A stretch of 11,946 bases of DNA from assembly GCA_947461185.1 (NCBI GenBank), contig CANHJY010000035.1, positions 1 to 11,946 on the forward strand. The letters are read 5' to 3'. Source of the DNA: Flavobacteriales bacterium. GTDB lineage: Bacteria; Bacteroidota; Bacteroidia; Flavobacteriales_D; Crocinitomicaceae. This document shows positions 1-8,080 of the stretch, one piece after another. The notes below the pieces were generated by a model, which saw nothing but the letters and a program-made list of their open reading frames with translations, was not told the DNA's origin and made no database searches. Position 1 is the first letter of the stretch. Every line of letters starts with the position of its first letter. The position numbers and the translations under genes are program-made.

Positions 1-131
1 AAGTTTACTGTCCAAATGTTTTTAAAATCAACCGTATGTTTTACACTTTTTGGAGCACCACCCAAACCTTGTTGGCAGAATGAAGAAAAAGTAAAAGCAA
101 AAAGCGCAAAGAGTAATCCTAATCTTTTCAT
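1..131 (-). CDS. Secreted protein of unknown function, N-terminal fragment
   Basis: This is the first 43 codons of a gene that runs off the left edge. An ATG at 131-129 (minus strand) opens a frame with no stop. The product starts MKRLGLLFALFAFTFSSF, a typical signal peptide: two basic residues, then a hydrophobic core of about 13 residues. It is followed by CQQGLGGAPKSVKHTV, so cleavage near residues 19-21 is likely, which predicts export across the inner membrane. A lipoprotein is less likely because the residues before Cys19 (SSF) do not make a good lipobox. The upstream DNA is A/T-rich, with TTATAAA directly before the start and no Shine-Dalgarno site. It is divergent from the nucleoside-kinase-like gene. 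From memory, a GGxPxS segment after the signal peptide occurs in some secreted Bacteroidota peptidases, but 43 residues are too few to name a family. Confidence 0.72.
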   Translation of the reverse strand, partial: MKRLGLLFALFAFTFSSFCQQGLGGAPKSVKHTVDFKNIWTVN

Positions 132-269
132 TTTATAATTTTAAGTATGACAATTTCTGGCGATAATTGAATTGAATTCACATGTTTAAATACAGACGGG
201 AAAATTACTAAAAAGATTGCCAAACTGGAAAGAAAAATGGTGTCAAAAAATATTCAATCGCATGCTTTT

Positions 270-299
270 TTTGTTCCAAACGATTAATGGTTATATTTG
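270..299 (+). promoter_or_regulatory. Bacteroidota-type promoter for the udk-like gene
   Basis: TTTG at 270-273 is separated by 18 bases from TATATTTG at 292-299. This matches the Bacteroidota pattern TTG-N17-23-TAnnTTTG, with a full match to the -7 box. Transcription should begin a few bases after 299, which leaves a leader of roughly 15-20 bases before the ATG at 323. No comparable element precedes the histidine kinase gene, so this promoter probably serves both genes. Confidence 0.75.
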
Positions 300-322
300 A
301 ACGTTTTCTTTTTCAAGTCAAT

Positions 323-931
323 ATGATAATCGGAATTTGTGGTGGAAGTGGTTCGGGAAAAACGACCTTATTGAAGCGGATTGCTAATGAATTGGAGCAT
401 CATAAGCCCGCAATTTTCTCGATGGATAATTATTACCACCCCATTCAAATGCAGCAAAAAGATGCGAATGGCGCATACAATTTTGATTTACCAACTGCGC
501 TTCACAAAGAGCAATTGGTGTCAGATTTAAATGATCTTGCTTCAGGAAACCCTATTGAAGTGAAAGAATACCATTTCAATGCCCCTCCGGACAAAAATGT
601 ACTTTTAACCATTGAGTCATCATCACTAATTATAGTTGAGGGTTTGTTTTTATTTCACTATCAAGAGGTGCATTCCTTGATTGATTTTTCCATCTTCATG
701 GATGTAGATCCGGCAGTGCAATTAGACAGAAGGTTATACAGGGATCAAGAAACAAGAGGATATACAAGAGAGGCGATTATTTATCAATGGGAAAACCATG
801 TTGCACCATGTTATGAAAATTATCTGCTGCCATACGAACATTTGGCCAACTTCAGATTTCACAATGACCACAGGGCGGATGAAGAATTCGAACGTTTGAT
901 GTACGAGCTTCATGGAAAAATGGTAATTTAA
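323..931 (+). CDS. udk: Uridine kinase-family P-loop kinase (substrate uncertain)
   Basis: This is a cytoplasmic P-loop phosphotransferase of the uridine/cytidine kinase and phosphoribulokinase superfamily; classical members phosphorylate uridine or cytidine for pyrimidine salvage. With the start at 323 it has 202 residues, near the usual 200-215. Visible motifs are the Walker A loop GGSGSGKTT (7-15), the MDNYY segment with likely catalytic Asp35, NFDLPTAL (53-60), a hydrophobic strand ending in EG, and the arginine lid RRLYRDQETRG (136-146). An earlier in-frame ATG at 287 is rejected because it lies upstream of the promoter's -7 box, and homologues begin directly at the beta strand before the P-loop. 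The pocket differs from true uridine kinases: NFDHPDA reads NFDLPTA, and the YDFxTHSR base-binding segment reads YHFNAPPD (83-90). Family membership is firm; uridine as substrate is not. The histidine kinase gene follows after 8 bases. Confidence 0.85.
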   Translation: MIIGICGGSGSGKTTLLKRIANELEHHKPAIFSMDNYYHPIQMQQKDANGAYNFDLPTALHKEQLVSDLNDLASGNPIEVKEYHFNAPPDKNVLLTIESSSLIIVEGLFLFHYQEVHSLIDFSIFMDVDPAVQLDRRLYRDQETRGYTREAIIYQWENHVAPCYENYLLPYEHLANFRFHNDHRADEEFERLMYELHGKMVI

Positions 932-939
932 AATGATAC

Positions 940-3900
940 ATGCCATTCATTCGTAAAAATAAAAACCTACTTTTTGCTTGCTTTGCCTCTTTGGCTTTAA
1001 TCCTTGCCCATTATGTAATCTTTTCGAAGGATTATTCGGGTCATACCAAGAAATTTGAAGAGCAGTTCCAAGAAAAACAAAACCAGTTACAAGAATTTTT
1101 AACTGATCAAAAAGCACTTTTTACGAAAGGATCTATCAATGGATTCTGGCAAAAAGAGGATAATAATTTTCAGTTTTACGTCCATATTTTCAAAAATGAT
1201 TCACTCGTTTATTGGAGCACGAACCAAGTACCAATAAATCGATTTGCTGATATACATTTTCCGGCTGAAGGTATTTTGCACTTACAAAATGGCTGGTATT
1301 ACTCCAAATATGTAAATCATCAGGATTATTTGATTTGTGCTTCATTTCTGATAAAGCACGAATACGAATATGAAAACAAGGAACTCAACAATTCTTTTTC
1401 GAAAACTTTTGATGTTCCATTTGATGCCAGTATTTCACTGGATGAAGAAAATGAATACAATATATACGACAAGAAAGGCGCATATTTATTTTCAATTCTT
1501 CCTGACAACATTCAAAAAATAAGTGATACCAACGCGCTAATTTATTCTCTAATCTTCATAATTTCAATAATATCATGGCTTTTTGTTTTATATAGCTTGG
1601 GTAAAAATTTGCCTACGCGATTCAAATGGATTTTGCCATGCACAGTTATTGGTCTCCGTTTAATATCCATCTCGTTTGAATGGACCAATTACTTGGAGGG
1701 TTTACCTATAATAGAAGAAAGATTATATCATTTCTCCTATGGATTCAATAACTTTTTAGAACTTCTTATTAATTGCTTCTTGCTCTTGTATCTCACATTT
1801 GTAATTCGGGATTTCATTAGAAATTTTCCTAAATTCAAATATGACTGGATCGTGCCCATTTCATTAATCCCCTTAACATTTTTATTTTGGGATGGGCTTA
1901 TCTTGATTTTTAAATCACTCATTCTTGACTCAAGTATTCCCTTATCACTAGATCAATTATTTTCTCTTAACAGCTATTCATTTTTAGCGCTTCTTACAAT
2001 AGGATTTTTCCTATTTTCATTTTACACATGGGTTACATTGACCCTCTATTATCTGAAAGCAACAGATTGGCAAAACAAACGAATCATCATTTTAATTCTA
2101 GGCACTGCGGCTATTCATTTCGCAATTCATCTTCTTCAGTCCGATGAATGGTCATTTTATTACTCATTTCCTACCCTAACTTTCATTTTACTTCTTATAA
2201 CTCCAAACAATTTTGACAAAAGCAATACTATAGGTAATGGATTACTGTATGTTGTTTTCTTCTCCTTGATTACTAACATCATGCTAACAGATTATATTAA
2301 GGAAAAGGATGTATTAGAAAAGAAAAATCTCGCACAACTATTGGCAACTGATCAAGATTTACAATTGGAAAAAGAGTTGTCAAATTATTATAATAAAATT
2401 AATCAAGATAAATCACTCAGGCGCTACTTGACATCCCCAAGGAATATGGGTCATTCGGAGTTTGAGAATGGAGTAGAAAATAGAATATTTAAGGCCTTTT
2501 CGGATCGCTACGAAATGGGATTCCACTTATTCGATACAACAGGAGCTTCCTTGATTTTAGGTGACGACAATCAAAAAAACATGTTCCGATTCTTGAATTT
2601 TGTAATTGATTATCATGGTAAGCCTTGCCGAATAGACTCAAGTATTTATTTCATTGCAGATAATACTGGGCAATTAAATTATATTTTAAAACATCCATTG
2701 GAAGTAAAGGACTCCACGATGGATTATAAAGGCTACTTATTTGCAACTTTCAAATCTAAAAAATTACCAGAGGAAATTGGATTTCCAAGATTACTGATTC
2801 CAGAAAAAGCTCAAGTTTTTCAGTCGCTTGAAAAATATTCTCTTGCAACCTATCATAACAAACGATTGATAAAAAACTATGGCAATTTCAACTATCCACT
2901 GGTTGACACGGAGGTATTTAAATGGACAGATAAAAATCAAGAGATTGCATCTAATGGTGGTTATTCGCATTTCGTTTACAAAGAAAAAAATGGAGACATC
3001 ATCGTATTATCTAATCCTGAGTTGGGCTGGAAAGAATTCATTACCTCTTTTGCTTATTTATTTTGTTTGTATTGTTTTTTATTAGTTCCATTTGCTATTC
3101 AATTTAACAAAAAGCTTTTCCAGCGAAAAACTTTAACGCTTGCATTCAAAATTCAATTGGTTTTTGTTGGAATAATTATTTTTTCATTAATCACGTTTGG
3201 TTGGGGCAGCGGTCTTTTTGTTAGTCAACAATATAGTTCGTATAAAGATGTACTAATCAAAGAAAAATTAGCTTCTGTTGTTACCGAAGTAAAAAGTAAA
3301 TTAGGCTCAGAACGACGCCTTTCTATAGAATCAAATGGAAATTTGATTGAATACCTGTTACAAAAGTTTTCCAAAGTTTTTTTTACAGATATTAATCTTT
3401 ACGATCAGCAGGGTATTTTGCTTGGAAGTTCTAGAGCCAAAGTATTTAATATCGGTTTGCTTAGTGAGCAGATGAATCCTGACGCATTTCACGCGATGAA
3501 ATTTCGCAACAAAAGCGAATTTATTCACAATGAAAAGATTGGTAACCTGTCCTATGCTTCAGCATATCAGCCATTATTCAATGAAAACAAAAAGCATTTG
3601 GGTTATGTCAACTTGCAACATTTCGCTCAACAAAACGATTTCGAGAATCAGATTCAGTTATTTCTAATTGCAATTATTAATGTTTTTGTGCTGCTACTTG
3701 CGGTTTCCATAATAATATCCATTATCATATCAAGATGGGTAACAGCACCATTGCGCCTTATACAAGATAGTTTCTCCAGCTTAAAATTAGGAAGTGAAAA
3801 TCAACCGATTGAATATGATAGAGAGGACGAAATTGGTGCATTGGTAAAAAATTACAATCAAAAATTAAAGGAACTCGATAATGCTGCTCTTCAGCTTGCC

Positions 3901-4584
3901 CAAAATGAAAGGGAGTCGGCATGGAGAGAAATGGCAAAACAGGTGGCTCACGAAATAAAAAACCCCCTTACCCCAATGAAATTAAGTATTCAGCATCTAT
4001 TGAGGGTTTATGATCCAAATAATCCGTCTTCTGCTGAAATGCTTAAAAAAGTTGCGAATTCAATGATTGAGCAAATTGATGCATTAACAAAAATCGCTAA
4101 TGAATTTTCAAATTTTGCTAAAATGCCTAAGCAACAAATTGAAAAATTAGATTTAATAGGGGTTATTGCGTCTGTTTTAGAGGTTTTCAAACAAAACGGA
4201 AATGCAGAATTCGAATTTCATTACACCATTCAAAAGGCGCCTATCCTAGCCGATAAAGATCAGTTAATCCGGGTTTTCAATAATTTACTTACAAATGCTG
4301 TTCAATCCATACCTGAAGATCGCAAGGGTCAAATAGCCATCAATCTGACCGCTTCAGAAAACCAAAAATATGTAATATCCATTCAAGACAACGGATGCGG
4401 AATAGCTGAAGCAAAAACAAAGAACATTTTTGTTCCTTACTTCACAACCAAAACTAATGGTACAGGTCTAGGTTTGGCAATGGTAAAACAAATCGTTGAA
4501 AGTTTTAACGGAACAATCTATTTCGAATCTAAAAAAAATGAAGGAACAACATTCATAATCGAAATCCCGTTCCTTGAAAATTGA
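940..4584 (+). CDS. Multi-sensor transmembrane histidine kinase, NtrY-like catalytic core
   Basis: This is an inner-membrane sensor kinase of 1214 residues, predicted to autophosphorylate on His1004 and pass the phosphate to an unidentified response regulator. By eye, the order is: TM1 (9-28); outer region (29-198); eight hydrophobic segments between about 199 and 449; a large outer region (about 450-700); TM at about 702-720 and 736-757; a third outer region (758-906) with a Cache/PAS-like strand pattern; the last TM (907-930); HAMP (932-985); the dimerisation helix with H-box VAHEIKNPLTPMK; and the ATPase domain with N-box NNLLTNA (1114-1120), G1 DNGCGIA (1150-1156), F-box FVPYFTTK and G2 GTGLGLA (1174-1180). 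Twelve segments place all sensors outside and HAMP inside. The H-box and flanking WREMAKQ resemble NtrY-type kinases. All catalytic motifs are intact. It lies 8 bases after the udk-like gene and is probably cotranscribed. No receiver domain or regulator gene is seen, and the ligand is unknown. Confidence 0.92.
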   Translation: MPFIRKNKNLLFACFASLALILAHYVIFSKDYSGHTKKFEEQFQEKQNQLQEFLTDQKALFTKGSINGFWQKEDNNFQFYVHIFKNDSLVYWSTNQVPINRFADIHFPAEGILHLQNGWYYSKYVNHQDYLICASFLIKHEYEYENKELNNSFSKTFDVPFDASISLDEENEYNIYDKKGAYLFSILPDNIQKISDTNALIYSLIFIISIISWLFVLYSLGKNLPTRFKWILPCTVIGLRLISISFEWTNYLEGLPIIEERLYHFSYGFNNFLELLINCFLLLYLTFVIRDFIRNFPKFKYDWIVPISLIPLTFLFWDGLILIFKSLILDSSIPLSLDQLFSLNSYSFLALLTIGFFLFSFYTWVTLTLYYLKATDWQNKRIIILILGTAAIHFAIHLLQSDEWSFYYSFPTLTFILLLITPNNFDKSNTIGNGLLYVVFFSLITNIMLTDYIKEKDVLEKKNLAQLLATDQDLQLEKELSNYYNKINQDKSLRRYLTSPRNMGHSEFENGVENRIFKAFSDRYEMGFHLFDTTGASLILGDDNQKNMFRFLNFVIDYHGKPCRIDSSIYFIADNTGQLNYILKHPLEVKDSTMDYKGYLFATFKSKKLPEEIGFPRLLIPEKAQVFQSLEKYSLATYHNKRLIKNYGNFNYPLVDTEVFKWTDKNQEIASNGGYSHFVYKEKNGDIIVLSNPELGWKEFITSFAYLFCLYCFLLVPFAIQFNKKLFQRKTLTLAFKIQLVFVGIIIFSLITFGWGSGLFVSQQYSSYKDVLIKEKLASVVTEVKSKLGSERRLSIESNGNLIEYLLQKFSKVFFTDINLYDQQGILLGSSRAKVFNIGLLSEQMNPDAFHAMKFRNKSEFIHNEKIGNLSYASAYQPLFNENKKHLGYVNLQHFAQQNDFENQIQLFLIAIINVFVLLLAVSIIISIIISRWVTAPLRLIQDSFSSLKLGSENQPIEYDREDEIGALVKNYNQKLKELDNAALQLAQNERESAWREMAKQVAHEIKNPLTPMKLSIQHLLRVYDPNNPSSAEMLKKVANSMIEQIDALTKIANEFSNFAKMPKQQIEKLDLIGVIASVLEVFKQNGNAEFEFHYTIQKAPILADKDQLIRVFNNLLTNAVQSIPEDRKGQIAINLTASENQKYVISIQDNGCGIAEAKTKNIFVPYFTTKTNGTGLGLAMVKQIVESFNGTIYFESKKNEGTTFIIEIPFLEN

Positions 4585-4585
4585 T

Positions 4586-4855
4586 TCAATTAAGGACGTA
4601 ATACACCAATAAAATCAGGTCGATGGCAATATTCGCCGTTGCTGAGATTAACAAGTATTTCATTGGTGCCACAGCGATAAGCATACTTAAGGTTATCATC
4701 GTAGGAATCACAACGGCTATAAGTGCAAAGGTTTCCTCAATCGCGCCTAATCCAACAACAATTCCACCAAGGCAACCAACAATGGTTAACACAACGCATA
4801 TGATTCCGAAACGATTAAATTCAGCATTTGCAAATAACCTTTCCAAAACTGACAT
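4586..4855 (-). CDS. Small three-helix membrane protein, function unknown
   Basis: This encodes an 89-residue hydrophobic protein starting MSVLERLFANAEFNRFG: an amphipathic basic/acidic N-terminus, then three membrane segments. The first is glycine-rich (GCLGGIVVGLGA); then comes a loop containing EE, a second segment (FALIAVVIPTMITLSMLIAV), a short APMK loop and a third segment ending VYYVLN. No enzyme motif is present. The frame extends upstream to an ATG at 4876 and a GTG at 4879, which would add 7-8 residues (MMGVNVKN). I prefer the ATG at 4855 because the sequence from there has the look of a compact conserved start; the longer form cannot be excluded. The opposite-strand frame is not credible, because only the minus frame gives coherent membrane helices with charged loops. 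Its stop codon lies one base from the stop of the convergent histidine kinase gene. I do not recognise a named family. Confidence 0.68.
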   Translation of the reverse strand: MSVLERLFANAEFNRFGIICVVLTIVGCLGGIVVGLGAIEETFALIAVVIPTMITLSMLIAVAPMKYLLISATANIAIDLILLVYYVLN

Positions 4856-4988
4856 ATTTTTTACATTGACTCCCATCACTTTATTTTTTTATCAAAGTTG
4901 GTTAAGGAGAAGTACAATTAAAATGACTTGAAAATGTATTTTTTATGACAAAAATCAATATTTAATAAAAAAACAAGAAAATCAAAAA

Positions 4989-5017
4989 TGTGAATAAATG
5001 AATAATGCGTAATTTTC
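4989..5017 (+). promoter_or_regulatory. Weak candidate promoter for the metalloprotease operon
   Basis: TAATTTTC at 5010-5017 matches the TAnnTTTG consensus except for its last base. It is preceded at 17 bases by TGTG (4989-4992), a poor -33 element. Its position would give a leader of about 15 bases before the ATG at 5039. The surrounding 120 bases are very A/T-rich, so a chance match is quite possible. No better element was found between the divergent small membrane gene and the protease gene. Confidence 0.28.
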
Positions 5018-5038
5018 AAATCTAAAATCAATAAAACT

Positions 5039-8000
5039 ATGAGAATCAATATTTACGTTTTGTTAAGCCTTCTTAGTATTGGCTATTCAGGGCAATTAAT
5101 AGGTCAGAAAACTAAGTTGGTGTCTTACAATATTGAACAAGTTGAATTTAGATTAATGCCGGAACCTGGGGCTATTCAAATTCAAGCCAGTGATTTCAAA
5201 ATCTTCAAACTCGATATTCAAACCTTGAAAAACGAATTGGAAGGAGTTACCTACAGAGAAGGAGAAATAAACGGTTTTATTGGACAAATCTCATTGCCAC
5301 ATTCAGATGGAAGCACTAAAAATTATACTGTCAAAAGAAACAAGACTTTACATCCAGACTTGAATGCAAAATTCGACGAAATCAGAACTTATGATGCTTA
5401 TGGTATGGATGGTTCAGGAGCGTTTGGAAAATGGGACATTACACCACAAGGCCTTCATGGAATGATAATGATTCCAGGAGAAAGCACCATTTTTATAGAT
5501 CCATATTTTGTTGGCAATACAGAATACTACATCGTTTATAAAAAAGATCATTTCATTACCAATAAACTCAAATCTTGCTTTTTTGAAAACCCGAATGATG
5601 ATTCAAGCACTAAATCTCAACCAACTGTAAAAAATGTTTTTGGCACTTGTGAATTGCGAACATATCGTCTTGCGCTATCTGCAACTGCTGAATACACAAC
5701 TTTTCACGGAGGAACCGCTGCATTGGCGCAAGCCGCACAGGCCACTACAATGAATCGTGTAAATGGTGTTTATGAAAAGGACATAGCCATTACCATGGTG
5801 ATTGTTCCAAACAACAACAATTTAATCTACACGAATGCTTCAACGGATCCTTTTACTAATGGTACTCCCGGAACCATGATTAATCAAAATCAAACGACTT
5901 GTGACAATGTTATTGGTAGTGCTAACTACGATATTGGTCACGTATTTGGAACCAATAGTGGTGGATTAGCTGGGTTGGGAGTTGTATGCACAGGAGGTCA
6001 AAAAGCGCGAGGTGTTACAGGTAGTTCAGCTCCGATAGGAGATCCTTTCGATATCGACTATGTCGCGCATGAAATGGGACATCAATTTGGAGGAAATCAT
6101 ACCCAAAATAACAATTGCAATAGCGTAGCTGCCGCGAGACGTGAACCTGGTAGCGCTAGTACAATAATGGGATATGCAGGAATTTGCGCACCAGATGTTC
6201 AAAGTAATAGTGATGATTATTTTCATGGTTACAACCTGGGAGAAATAAGTAATGAAATTTTAAGCAACGGTCATCAATGCGAAGTACTTACCGCACTTAA
6301 CAATACAGCACCAACCATCGTTTCAACCGGCGGAAATATTTCAGTTCCTAAATCTACACCTTTCATCCTTACTGGAAATGCAACTGATCCTAACGGAGAT
6401 GTGCTTACTTACCTATGGGAGCAAATGGATAACGAAGCTTCAACACAACCACCAGTTGCCACTGCTACAGGAGGACCAAACTTTAGAAGTTTTGACCCAA
6501 CGACCAATCCTTCACGGTACTTTCCTAATTTACAATCTCTTGCTAGCAACGGCCCTTTCACATGGGAAGTTCTTCCATCTGTTGCGAGGGTTATGGATTT
6601 CAGATTAACCGTTAAAGACAACCATGCTGTCGGTTCTTGCAATGATTATACTGACGTTACTGTTACAACCGTATCAAGCGCTGGTCCTTTTGTTGTTACT
6701 TATCCAACTGCAACGGGTATCACATGGGCATCTGGAAGCACACAAACCGTAACCTGGAGCGTCGCAAATACAACAGCCGCACCTATCAATTGTGCGAATG
6801 TTAAAATTTTACTTTCCACAGATGGCGGATTGACTTATCCTATAGTTTTGAGTTCAAGTACCGCCAATGATGGAACACAGGTAATTACTGTTCCCTCTGT
6901 TTCTAGTACAACGTGCAGAGTGATGGTTGTTTCGTCAAGCGAAACTTTCTTCGATATTTCAGATAATAATTTCACAATAACATGTACCACTCCAGCAACG
7001 CCAACTTTCGCAACAAGCACAACATATTGTCAAAATGAAGCGGTTAGTCCGCTTCCAACTACATCAAACAATAACATAACTGGTACTTGGAATGGTGCAT
7101 TGAGCACTGTAAATTTAGGTACAACAACCTACGTATTTACCCCAACTTCCGGCTTGTGCGCAAGTCCACTAAATCTTGTAGTAACCATAAACCCATCTAT
7201 TACGCCGACATTTACTCCAATTGCACCATTGTGTTTAAATGCAACTCCACCAAATCTTCCTAGTACTTCATCTAATGGAATTGCTGGAGTTTGGAACACC
7301 AACATTTCAACATCAACGGTAGGAACCTTCACTTATAATTTCACACCTAATGCTGGACAGTGTGCAGCAGTAACAAGTCTTTCAATTACTGTTCAAGATT
7401 TGATAACACCAACATTCAATACATATGGACCATATTGTCAAAATGATGCTGCCGGTGCACTACCAAGCACATCTAACAATGGGATAACCGGAACTTGGTC
7501 AAACCAAATAACGACGGGGACTGTTGGCATTTCAAACTACACCTTTACGCCAGGAAATGGACAGTGCGCTGGAAACACATCTATTAACGTTGTTGTAAAC
7601 GCCTATCCTATTAATCAAGTTTCTCAAAGCGGGCTAACCTTGACTGCATTGGCGAATAATGCATCATATCAATGGATTGACTGCAACAATAACAATGCAC
7701 CAATTGCTGGAGCAACCAACCAGAGTTACACCACCAATGCGATTACCGGTTCGTATGCTGTAATTGTTTCAAATGGTTCATGTTCCAGCACGTCAGAATG
7801 TTTCGTGATTGACCAAACCCAATTGAATGAAATCGATGACGCGAATATTTTAGTATATCCCAACCCTACTGAAAGTATTTTACACATCTCGTGGAATGGA
7901 ATTAATGCAGAAGAAATAGAATTGATGGATGCTAGTGGTAGAATTTTATTAAAAGAATCGCTTCTGGGTATTGATCATAGCATAGATGTTTCCCCATACG

Positions 8001-8080
8001 CGAACGGAGTATATTTTGTAAAAATTATAGGTGAAAACGAAAGCTATATCCGTAAATTTCAAAAACAAGAATTGAAATAA
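5039..8080 (+). CDS. T9SS-secreted reprolysin-like (M12B-type) zinc metalloprotease
   Basis: This is a 1013-residue secreted protease. Order: signal peptide (1-23, ending IGQ); a prodomain-like region (about 24-200) with one cysteine, Cys180; a catalytic domain (about 204-425) with zinc motif HEMGHQFGGNH (His344, His348 and His354, with Glu345 as base) and Met-turn TIMGYAG around Met377; a PKD/cadherin-like domain (about 432-545, DPNGDVLTYLWEQ); another beta domain (about 550-650); three 68-residue Ig-like repeats (654-857); a further Ig-like stretch; and a C-terminal T9SS type A sorting domain (about 937-1013) with YPNPT, DASGR (964) and NGVYFVKI (from 989). The tail predicts export through the outer membrane by the type IX system, followed by release or surface anchoring. 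All catalytic residues are present. The substrate is unknown; the Ig-like repeats suggest binding to a polymer or surface. Its TAA overlaps the ATG of the next gene by one base, so the two are probably translationally coupled. Confidence 0.93.
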   Translation: MRINIYVLLSLLSIGYSGQLIGQKTKLVSYNIEQVEFRLMPEPGAIQIQASDFKIFKLDIQTLKNELEGVTYREGEINGFIGQISLPHSDGSTKNYTVKRNKTLHPDLNAKFDEIRTYDAYGMDGSGAFGKWDITPQGLHGMIMIPGESTIFIDPYFVGNTEYYIVYKKDHFITNKLKSCFFENPNDDSSTKSQPTVKNVFGTCELRTYRLALSATAEYTTFHGGTAALAQAAQATTMNRVNGVYEKDIAITMVIVPNNNNLIYTNASTDPFTNGTPGTMINQNQTTCDNVIGSANYDIGHVFGTNSGGLAGLGVVCTGGQKARGVTGSSAPIGDPFDIDYVAHEMGHQFGGNHTQNNNCNSVAAARREPGSASTIMGYAGICAPDVQSNSDDYFHGYNLGEISNEILSNGHQCEVLTALNNTAPTIVSTGGNISVPKSTPFILTGNATDPNGDVLTYLWEQMDNEASTQPPVATATGGPNFRSFDPTTNPSRYFPNLQSLASNGPFTWEVLPSVARVMDFRLTVKDNHAVGSCNDYTDVTVTTVSSAGPFVVTYPTATGITWASGSTQTVTWSVANTTAAPINCANVKILLSTDGGLTYPIVLSSSTANDGTQVITVPSVSSTTCRVMVVSSSETFFDISDNNFTITCTTPATPTFATSTTYCQNEAVSPLPTTSNNNITGTWNGALSTVNLGTTTYVFTPTSGLCASPLNLVVTINPSITPTFTPIAPLCLNATPPNLPSTSSNGIAGVWNTNISTSTVGTFTYNFTPNAGQCAAVTSLSITVQDLITPTFNTYGPYCQNDAAGALPSTSNNGITGTWSNQITTGTVGISNYTFTPGNGQCAGNTSINVVVNAYPINQVSQSGLTLTALANNASYQWIDCNNNNAPIAGATNQSYTTNAITGSYAVIVSNGSCSSTSECFVIDQTQLNEIDDANILVYPNPTESILHISWNGINAEEIELMDASGRILLKESLLGIDHSIDVSPYANGVYFVKIIGENESYIRKFQKQELK
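6998..7609 (+). repeat. Three tandem 204-bp units encoding 68-residue Ig-like repeats
   Basis: The units lie at 6998-7201, 7202-7405 and 7406-7609 within the protease gene, with exactly the same length and no gaps. Each encodes TPTF, then YC/LC plus a polar residue run, LPSTS-like, NGITGTW-like, a YTFTP-like strand, and GQCA-like before the last strands. Each carries two cysteines at matching places. The DNA has drifted, but units 1 and 3 still share CATATTGTCAAAATGA. They resemble the Ig-like repeats common in Bacteroidota surface adhesins (the CHU_C-associated type). Confidence 0.88.

Noticed and set aside
1..131. Lipoprotein reading of the left-edge secreted protein (Cys19)
   Set aside because: Residues before the cysteine (SSF) do not fit the usual lipobox, which favours leucine at -3 and a small residue at -1; ordinary signal peptidase I cleavage is more likely.
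287..322. Twelve extra N-terminal codons for the udk-like protein (start at 287)
   Set aside because: They overlap the -7 promoter box at 292-299, and the added residues precede the first beta strand of the P-loop fold without any family counterpart.
4623..4931. Plus-strand open frame of 102 codons opposite the small membrane gene
   Set aside because: Its product lacks a coherent fold signal, and it is the reverse complement of a frame that encodes three clean membrane helices. Its 3' end runs into A/T-rich intergenic DNA.
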